From NCBI GenBank assembly GCA_012517155.1, contig JAAYVN010000136.1:1-44174 (forward strand): DNA of 44,174 bases, in the 5' to 3' direction. How positions within the stretch are numbered: position 1 is the stretch's first letter; every line of letters starts with the position of its first letter. The position numbers and the translations under genes are program-made. The notes under the pieces were generated by a model. The model worked only from the letters and a program-made list of their open reading frames with translations. It searched no databases and was not told the DNA's origin. The DNA comes from Ignavibacteriales bacterium. GTDB lineage: Bacteria; Bacteroidota; Ignavibacteria; Ignavibacteriales; Ignavibacteriaceae. Of the stretch, positions 38,459 to 44,174 are shown piece after piece.

Positions 38459-40036
38459 ATGTATAAAAAGTTATTATTCATTTTTCTGATTTTGACTGTT
38501 GTGTCTTTTGGCCAATCAGTTCCGAAATCACCTTTTTCTAATTCACTATGGTTAGGTCTTGAAGGTGGCGCAACCCTTCCTCAGACAGATTATAAAGACA
38601 TAGTTCCAAACTATTTTGGACGTGTCACTGCTGAGTATTTCCTTGAATCATGGGACTTCGGTTCGCTTGGCTTCGTTGGATTTGGTGGAATGGGCAAAGT
38701 TTCTGGAGAGGACGATAGAAAAATCCCCTCCAAACTTGCTGCCGATGTTACCGAATATGGCGGAGGGTTCAAGTTTGTTTTTAACGTATCCGAATCCGTT
38801 TACCCATACCTGCTTGTTTCCGGAGCAAACATTACTTACAAAGTTAAGGACGATGCAACAGGAAACGAATTAAACAAAGTTATCACAATTGGAAATGATA
38901 ATGATCATTCATTACGTATTGGCGGAGAAGTTGGAGCAAAATTCCCTCTCAGCGATATGTTCGCGTTGAAAGTCAGCGCATCAATGTATGCAACCAGTGA
39001 AGACTGGCTTGATGATTACTGGAATGATGTTAACAAAGACTGGTATGCAACAGTCGGAGCCGGTGTTATGGTCAAATTGTTTGGTGGCGTAAAAGATACC
39101 GACATGGACGGCGTGCCTGATGATCTGGACAAATGTCCGAATACCCCGCTTGGACTTAAAGTTGACATTGACGGCTGTTCAGTTGATTCTGACGGCGACG
39201 GAATTGTTGATGAAGAAGAACTTGCACTTGGAACAGACATGAACAATCCGGATACTGATGGTGACGGATTGAAAGACGGAGAAGAAGTAAGAAATTACAA
39301 AACCAATCCTTTGAAAGACGATACCGATGGTGATGGTCTGAAGGATGGGGACGAAGTAATTAAACACAAGACCGATCCGCTCAAAGCCGACACAGATGGT
39401 GACGGACTTTCTGATTTCGATGAAATCACGAAATACAAGACCAGCCCTGTAAAGAAGGACACCGATGCTGACGATCTGATGGATGGAGAGGAAGTTAACA
39501 CATACAAGACAGATCCATTAAAGTCTGATACAGATGCTGATGGTCTGAAAGATAATCTTGAAGTTAAACAATACAAGACCAATCCTTTGAAAGCTGATAC
39601 AGACGGCGGTTCGATACTTGACGGTGCTGAAATATTAAGGAGTACCAATCCTCTTGATCCAAAAGACGACGTAGAATCAATCAAGTCTGAAGTTGGCCAG
39701 GCAATCGTTCTTGAAGGAGTTGTTTTTGCAACCGGTAAGTCGGATATACTTCCTGAATCAGAAGCTATCCTAACGAAAGCATATTACACCCTTAAGGACA
39801 ATCCTGAAATCCACGTACAGATCCAGGGTCATACAGATAACGTTGGTAACAAGAGAAAGAACATGGACCTTTCACTCGCAAGAGCTGAATCCGTAAAAGC
39901 TTTCTTGATTGCCAAGGGTATTGACGGTGCAAGAATTACCACAGCCGGTTTCGGACCTGACAAACCACTTGTTCCGAATACGACTGCAGCTAACAAGCAG
40001 AAGAACAGAAGAATTGAGTTCTTAAGAACCAAATAA
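38459..40036 (+). CDS. OmpA family outer membrane protein with thrombospondin-type-3 repeats
   Basis: A 525-residue envelope protein. Residues 1-19 are a signal peptide. Residues 25-208 are a beta-barrel-like domain (WLGLEGGATLPQTDY, GGEVGAKFPLSDMFAL). Residues 213-402 are calcium-binding TSP3 repeats rich in DxDGDG, including six 23-residue units from 265. Residues 410-525 are an OmpA C-terminal domain with QIQGHTDNVG (Asp460), LSLARAESV (Arg475) and RRIEF, the peptidoglycan-binding signature. The protein should tether the outer membrane to the cell wall, with the repeats as a calcium-stiffened spacer. Use of U-rich common codons and a strong promoter suggest high expression. A bidirectional terminator follows. 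It has its own transcript. Confidence 0.95.
   Translation: MYKKLLFIFLILTVVSFGQSVPKSPFSNSLWLGLEGGATLPQTDYKDIVPNYFGRVTAEYFLESWDFGSLGFVGFGGMGKVSGEDDRKIPSKLAADVTEYGGGFKFVFNVSESVYPYLLVSGANITYKVKDDATGNELNKVITIGNDNDHSLRIGGEVGAKFPLSDMFALKVSASMYATSEDWLDDYWNDVNKDWYATVGAGVMVKLFGGVKDTDMDGVPDDLDKCPNTPLGLKVDIDGCSVDSDGDGIVDEEELALGTDMNNPDTDGDGLKDGEEVRNYKTNPLKDDTDGDGLKDGDEVIKHKTDPLKADTDGDGLSDFDEITKYKTSPVKKDTDADDLMDGEEVNTYKTDPLKSDTDADGLKDNLEVKQYKTNPLKADTDGGSILDGAEILRSTNPLDPKDDVESIKSEVGQAIVLEGVVFATGKSDILPESEAILTKAYYTLKDNPEIHVQIQGHTDNVGNKRKNMDLSLARAESVKAFLIAKGIDGARITTAGFGPDKPLVPNTTAANKQKNRRIEFLRTK
39251..39664 (+). repeat. Six 69-bp (23-codon) TSP3 repeats inside the OmpA gene
   Basis: Units begin at residues 265, 288, 311, 334, 357 and 380. 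Each has a DTDGDG-type calcium loop, a DGxEV helix and a YKTxPLK segment. The loop degrades along the array: DTDGDG three times, then DTDADD, DTDADG and DTDGGS. Confidence 0.85.
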
Positions 40037-40055
40037 TTCTGAAGCACTTTAAAAC

Positions 40056-40090
40056 AAAAAAACCCTCTCTGAACAAGAGAGGGTTTTTTT
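40056..40090. terminator. Bidirectional terminator between ompA and a lipoprotein gene
   Basis: CCCTCTCT (40063-40070) and AGAGAGGG (40076-40083) pair around a GAACA loop, extended by flanking A and T runs to a stem of up to 14-15 bp. It serves both convergent genes. Confidence 0.9.
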
Positions 40091-40103
40091 TATTCCCGAA
40101 CTT

Positions 40104-40850
40104 TTAATTGCCCGCTTTAAGATAGTCTGAAATTCTTTGAACGGATTTTACAATTACAGATGAATTCTTTTTTATCAGATATTCACTCAGTCCGACCTCC
40201 GATTTCGCATTTCCCCAGTCGTAAGTGTATCCAAGTCTTGTCCACGGGTATCCGTTCTTATTCTTCGCTGGGAAATAAGAATAAACGATATTACCATTGA
40301 ACCAGTCTACATATTCCTGGCTCACACTGTCGGGAAAAAACAAGCCCGAAGTATTATCGGTAATCTCATTATCATAAGCCGGTCTGATTAATTGTTGGGG
40401 TTTCACCCAAACTTCAACCATCCATTCATTACCGCCGGCGGGGGGAAGTCCCAGCAACTGCTCTGTTCTTAAAATAAAATTATTTTCAGTTGTACCGTTA
40501 TCCTTGTGCCAGTCCCGCAATTCCGGACAAAGGGTAACCCATGTAGCATCCCACCAGGTCACGACAGTATCTTCAACCGGGTAGCTATTCGGATATTTTG
40601 TATATATAAGCACAAGCACAAACTGATCAGGGGGCGTTCCCTTCCAGGACAGTTTATTATTTGAGGGGGTAACGGGAGTCAGCGTGGTCACTATTTCACC
40701 TGAATCGGCAACCATAGCGTCTATAATTGCCGATTTATAAAGCTCGGCAAGAGATTTTTCCGGCAGTGGAGAAACAACGCTTTCTTTTTCGCAACCGGCA
40801 AAAAAGAGGATTAAAATTATCGGGATGAAAAAATGTTTTACATACTGCAT
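40104..40850 (-). CDS. Tryptophan-rich lipoprotein of unknown function
   Basis: A 248-residue protein with a lipoprotein signal peptide (lipobox FAGC, Cys20). The mature part is rich in Trp and Tyr: VVTWWDATWVTLCPELRDW (about 101-119), EWMVEVWVKPQQL (about 142-154), YVDWFNGN and YPWTRLGYTYDWG. It has two cysteines apart from the lipobox region at most and no motif I can assign. It is not clearly in an operon: the RND pump gene is upstream on the same strand beyond a hairpin at 40949-40989, and a TTTG / TAAATTTG pair with a short 16-base spacer lies at 40903-40876, 26 bases before its start. It may be a surface or periplasmic binding protein; this is a guess from composition only. Confidence 0.8.
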   Translation of the reverse strand: MQYVKHFFIPIILILFFAGCEKESVVSPLPEKSLAELYKSAIIDAMVADSGEIVTTLTPVTPSNNKLSWKGTPPDQFVLVLIYTKYPNSYPVEDTVVTWWDATWVTLCPELRDWHKDNGTTENNFILRTEQLLGLPPAGGNEWMVEVWVKPQQLIRPAYDNEITDNTSGLFFPDSVSQEYVDWFNGNIVYSYFPAKNKNGYPWTRLGYTYDWGNAKSEVGLSEYLIKKNSSVIVKSVQRISDYLKAGN

Positions 40851-40948
40851 ATTGAATTTTGGTTGTTAATACCTCCAAATTTAATAATTCTTTTTTTTAC
40901 AAACTACTTTTATAAAAAAATCAGGAAGGGAAAGAGGAGGAGAAAGAT

Positions 40949-40989
40949 ACCGGCTTTCCAGTGATTTTGCGGTCAGCCGAAAAGCCGGT
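40949..40989 (-). terminator. Possible terminator hairpin after the RND pump gene
   Basis: ACCGGCTTT (40949-40957) and AAAGCCGGT (40981-40989) form a perfect 9-bp stem with a 23-base loop, 17 bases past the pump stop codon. The loop is long and the following minus-strand tract (TATCTTTCTC) is only moderately U-rich. Confidence 0.4.
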
Positions 40990-41005
40990 AAGAAATAAAA
41001 ACATT

Positions 41006-44000
41006 TTATTTTTCTTTTTTAACCCGAGCGGTAACGTAATAAAATGCCGGGATAACATAAAGGGTAAGGATTGTTGAAGCAACAAGACCACCGATACTTA
41101 CGACACCAAGGGGTTGACGAATTTCAATTCCCGACTCTCCCATTCCCAATGCCATAGGAAGCATACCAAGAATTAGCGCAAGGGTAGCCATAATAATGGG
41201 GCGCAGTTTAGTCGGACAAGCTTCAATAAGGGCATCTTTCGGATGCATTCCCCCGCCTCTTCTCAACTGGTTCGTGTAGTCGAGCATAAGGATCGCGTTG
41301 TTCACCACAATACCGATGAGCATTATCACTCCCATCAATGCTGTTAAACTGAATGCGGTATCAGCAAAATACATTATTATGACCACGCCGATAAGCGCGA
41401 GGGGAAGAGTAAACATTATCGGGATCGGCTGGACAAAACTCTCGAGCATTGCCGCCATCAGAAGGTAAGTTAAAAGAATAGCGATAAAGAATGCCTGGAA
41501 CATATCAGCGATCATTTCGTTCATCATCTTGATATCCCCTCCCCATTTCACATAATAACCGGACGGGAGATTAAGATCTTCAAGCCGTTTGTCAATTTCG
41601 CCCGTAATATTTCCAATAGGGACGCCTTCCGCCGGGGCACCGGTGAACATTATGGAAGTGAATTTATCCCGGTGAAGAATTCTCGTATAACCCGTAGTGA
41701 ATTTAACCTCTGCAAGCTGGGAGAGGCGGAGTGACCCAACCACCGGCGATACAACGGTAATATTTCCTATCTTTTCCGGGGTATTAACACTTTCATCATC
41801 AAGGGTTATGGTCACATCATATTCATTTCCGAATTCCCTGTACTTGGTTGACTGCAAACCCTCAATTGAAGCACGCAGAGTAAGAGCGAGTTCGGTTATT
41901 GTTAATCCTGCTTCGCTTAGTTTCTTTCTGTCAGGGAAGATTGTGATCTCCGGTTTTCCGGCGCGTGAGCTGTTATCAAGGTTTATCAGACCAGGTATAT
42001 CCTTGATTCTCGAAATTATTTTATCCTTGTACTGATCGAGGACATCCAGATCCTGGCCCATAAGATAGAACTGGATAGGTGCGCCCCCTTCGCCCATGCC
42101 CCCTGCAATGTTTACCTTGATTTTCGCATTCGGCACTTCGGCAAGTTCTTTAACAAAAACGGAAACCATTGCCTGGTGACCAATATCGCGCTGATCACGT
42201 TTGACCAGCTGGATGTTCATAAGGGCCATATTTGTTCCGACATCAAGTTCGCTCAACTGTCCCAGATTTGTAATAACGTGCTTTACCTCCGGATGCCTGG
42301 CGATTTTCTTTTCTATGTCTTTAATAATTTTTGCCGTTGCATCAAGATTATAACCTTCAGGCATTTCCACTTCGATATTGATCAAACCATCATCCGGGAT
42401 AGGGAGGAACTCGAACCCCAGTTTTGATCCGAAGAAACCGAGAGTCAGAACAAAGATCACGAGAGTAATCAGCATCACAAAAACGCTCCGTTTTTTATTT
42501 CTGAGCACAGCCCTTAAGGTTTTGCGGTATGATTCATCCAGTTGTTTTAACTTCTTCTCGATACTCTCGCTCAGCCTGTTTCCCTTCTTTGCTTCCCTGG
42601 GGAGTATCAGGGAGGCGAGCATAGGAGTCAGGGTGAAGGAGAAAAGAAGGGAAAAAATAGTTGCAAAGGAGGCTGCCAGAGCAAGTTCCTTTAAGTACTG
42701 TCCGACTATGGATGACATATTTGCCAGGGGTAAAAATACTACAAGGTTGGTTAATGTGGAAGCAAGCACGGCAACGAGCACTTCGGAAGTTCCCTCATAA
42801 GCCGCATCCTTATTATTCTTTCCCATATCTTTGTAGCGGAAAATATTTTCGAGCACGACCACTGAGTTTGCCACGAGCACGCCAACAGAAACGGACAACC
42901 CCATCAGGGTCATCATGTTGAGAGAGAGCCCGGCCATTTTCAACAACAGAAAAGTTGAAATAATGGAGGTGGGCATTGAAAGCGCAACGATTATTGTAGA
43001 GCGGATATCATGAAGGAAGAAAAGAAGAACAATCGAAGTGAACAAAATTCCAAGGTAAATATTGCTCATTGTATCGCTGACGCTGCTCTCGGTAAATTCC
43101 GAAAGATCGTTGATAATCTCGAGTTTGCATCCTTCCGGGAGAACTTGCTGAATTTCCGGGAGGGTGTTTCTTATGGAACCGGCCACCTTGACCACATTGC
43201 CGTCCGGACTTTTCACAATTCCAAGTCTGATAACATTTTCATTTCGAATTTTCGACACATTATCATAATAGACTGCGCGGCGTCTAACATCCTTTCCACC
43301 GTCAACAACCTCGCCAAACTGTCGTATTTTTTTCGGACCGTAGGGGGTTGGGAGTTCAAGTTCTTTGATTGCCTCAACGTCCTGATATTCACCCTCAAGG
43401 CGGACGGTATATTCCTGATCCTTAAGATTAAAATAACCGCCGGGGATATCCATGTTGTGCATCTTAAGCAGCTGGACAAGCTGGGGAAGAGATATGGTAT
43501 TTTCGAAGACAACGCGGTTGTTGAGTTGAACGCGGATTTCCCTCTCCTGACCTCCCGAAATGTTCACATTGGCAACTCCGTTGACCTGGGAGAATCTGTC
43601 CTTAAGCGTTTTGTCCGCGATCTCGTACAATTGACGAGAATCAAGATTACCCGAAAGCACGACGTCCATTATCGGGTAAGCCTCGATATCCACTTTTTGA
43701 ACCAGCGGCAGTTCCGCATCCTCCGGAAGTTCGTTTATTATTGCATCAATTTTATCCTTGACCTCCTGGTTCGCAATATCAACCTGTTTTCCAAGGCCGA
43801 ACTGAAGAATCACAATAGAGACTCCATCCAGCGAATAAGATTCAACCCTTTCCAGCAGACTCACAGTAGAAACCGCATCTTCAATTTTTTTACTGATAAG
43901 AGTTTCGACCTCTTTAGGACCGGCGCCCGGATATACTGTGGAGACCGTCACGTAAGGAATTTCCACGTCGGGGAAGAGGTTAAGGTTCAGAGTGAAATAA

Positions 44001-44083
44001 GCCAGAGCGCCAAATATTAGAAATACGAGTAAACCGACCGTGGTAAGCACCGGTCTGGTAATAGATATTTTTGCGAGAAACAT
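41006..44083 (-). CDS. RND superfamily efflux transporter (HAE-1/AcrB-like)
   Basis: A 1025-residue inner-membrane pump with the duplicated RND plan: 12 transmembrane helices and two large periplasmic loops (about 35-335 and 555-850). It begins FLAKISITRPVLTTVGLLV with FPDVEIPYVTVSTVYPGAGPKEVE, the usual AcrB-type start. In helix 4 the two aspartates of E. coli AcrB (Asp407, Asp408) are replaced by Ala405 and Asn406 (GVLVANSVVVLEN). In helix 10 the Lys940 position is Asn (GIVVNNAILMLDY), while the Arg of LRPIIM is kept. Such DD-lacking pumps exist among relatives; their coupling ion is not settled. AGGA lies 7 bases before the ATG and the adaptor gene ends 10 bases upstream, so the pump is made with its adaptor. 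Substrates cannot be inferred. Confidence 0.95.
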   Translation of the reverse strand: MFLAKISITRPVLTTVGLLVFLIFGALAYFTLNLNLFPDVEIPYVTVSTVYPGAGPKEVETLISKKIEDAVSTVSLLERVESYSLDGVSIVILQFGLGKQVDIANQEVKDKIDAIINELPEDAELPLVQKVDIEAYPIMDVVLSGNLDSRQLYEIADKTLKDRFSQVNGVANVNISGGQEREIRVQLNNRVVFENTISLPQLVQLLKMHNMDIPGGYFNLKDQEYTVRLEGEYQDVEAIKELELPTPYGPKKIRQFGEVVDGGKDVRRRAVYYDNVSKIRNENVIRLGIVKSPDGNVVKVAGSIRNTLPEIQQVLPEGCKLEIINDLSEFTESSVSDTMSNIYLGILFTSIVLLFFLHDIRSTIIVALSMPTSIISTFLLLKMAGLSLNMMTLMGLSVSVGVLVANSVVVLENIFRYKDMGKNNKDAAYEGTSEVLVAVLASTLTNLVVFLPLANMSSIVGQYLKELALAASFATIFSLLFSFTLTPMLASLILPREAKKGNRLSESIEKKLKQLDESYRKTLRAVLRNKKRSVFVMLITLVIFVLTLGFFGSKLGFEFLPIPDDGLINIEVEMPEGYNLDATAKIIKDIEKKIARHPEVKHVITNLGQLSELDVGTNMALMNIQLVKRDQRDIGHQAMVSVFVKELAEVPNAKIKVNIAGGMGEGGAPIQFYLMGQDLDVLDQYKDKIISRIKDIPGLINLDNSSRAGKPEITIFPDRKKLSEAGLTITELALTLRASIEGLQSTKYREFGNEYDVTITLDDESVNTPEKIGNITVVSPVVGSLRLSQLAEVKFTTGYTRILHRDKFTSIMFTGAPAEGVPIGNITGEIDKRLEDLNLPSGYYVKWGGDIKMMNEMIADMFQAFFIAILLTYLLMAAMLESFVQPIPIMFTLPLALIGVVIIMYFADTAFSLTALMGVIMLIGIVVNNAILMLDYTNQLRRGGGMHPKDALIEACPTKLRPIIMATLALILGMLPMALGMGESGIEIRQPLGVVSIGGLVASTILTLYVIPAFYYVTARVKKEK

Positions 44084-44093
44084 AGAAATTCCT

Positions 44094-44174
44094 TTAGTTT
44101 ATAACTTTAACTTTTCTACCCTCTTCCAGCTGAGCGCCTCCGGTAACAATCAGCCGGTCGCCCGAACTCAATCC
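44094..44174 (-). CDS. RND efflux periplasmic adaptor (membrane fusion protein), C-terminal end only
   Basis: The last 26 codons of a gene that enters from the right edge read GLSSGDRLIVTGGAQLEEG followed by RKVKVIN and TAA. The GLxxGDxVVxxGxxxLxxGxxVxV pattern is the membrane-proximal end of HlyD/AcrA-type adaptors. It ends 10 bases before the RND pump gene on the same strand, the standard adaptor-pump order. Confidence 0.88.
   Translation of the reverse strand, partial: GLSSGDRLIVTGGAQLEEGRKVKVIN

Noticed and set aside
39295..39684. Serine-rich frames antisense to the OmpA repeat region
   Set aside because: The 69-bp repeat is a multiple of three, so other frames stay open by chance. The plus strand gives a clear TSP3 protein.

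Overview
The window looks like chromosomal DNA of a Gram-negative bacterium of the Bacteroidota/Chlorobiota/Ignavibacteriota group, most likely an Ignavibacteria relative. Evidence: two secreted proteins end in the type IX secretion (T9SS) sorting domain with the NYPNPFNP motif; lpxC is fused to fabZ; the TonB-dependent receptor carries an N-terminal carboxypeptidase-regulatory-like domain; the OmpA protein has thrombospondin-type-3 repeats; a classical menaquinone pathway is present; and several genes have a TTG-N19/20-TAnnTTTG promoter like the Bacteroides -33/-7 consensus. Shine-Dalgarno sequences (GGAG, AGGA) are nevertheless common. I see no integrase, insertion sequence, CRISPR array, tRNA or rRNA. 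This is mostly core-genome territory.

Layout. 1-4400 (minus): start of lemA, then mutS, a DUF1684 lipoprotein and a regulated DAHP synthase (aroF type) in a tight operon with TTG/GTG starts. 4600-6450 (minus): a T9SS-exported protein whose signal peptide is cut off from the body by an in-frame TAA. 6700-9015 (minus): lpxC/fabZ and lpxA, early lipid A synthesis. 9158-16225 (plus): secreted M28 peptidase with T9SS tail, a small membrane-anchored protein, a TonB-dependent receptor and an SLC13 carboxylate transporter. 16262-19322 (minus): DUF2269/CopD-like membrane protein, dxr, rseP from one promoter. 19323-19580: an unusual intergenic block with a bulged hairpin and an 11-bp tandem repeat between two divergent promoters. 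19643-24455: cupin, then convergent marR-yceI, then a lipoprotein overlapping priA. 24612-33628 (minus): TIGR02757 protein, an RsbW-like ATPase/GNAT fusion, a peroxiredoxin, an NtrC/NtrB-like pair with a small lipoprotein, then serC and DUF1015. 33862-34857 (plus): orphan DNA methyltransferase. 34847-38135 (minus): menD and menF, overlapping. 38459-40036 (plus): OmpA/TSP3 protein. 40104-44174 (minus): a lipoprotein, an RND efflux pump and the tail of its periplasmic adaptor.

Themes: envelope biogenesis (lpxA, lpxC/fabZ, rseP, ompA, lipoproteins, RND pump), secretion and nutrient uptake (T9SS cargo, M28 peptidase, TonB receptor, SLC13), core metabolism (aroF, serC, dxr, menF-menD), and DNA maintenance (mutS, priA, TIGR02757 family, methyltransferase).

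I found no clearly new multi-gene system. The best leads are the in-frame stop in the T9SS cargo gene, the structured block at 19323-19580, palindromes placed at promoters (dxr operon, marR, ATPase-GNAT, peroxiredoxin), a REP-like palindrome at 20149-20176, a shared promoter grammar with constant geometry, and active-site substitutions in the RND pump and LpxA.
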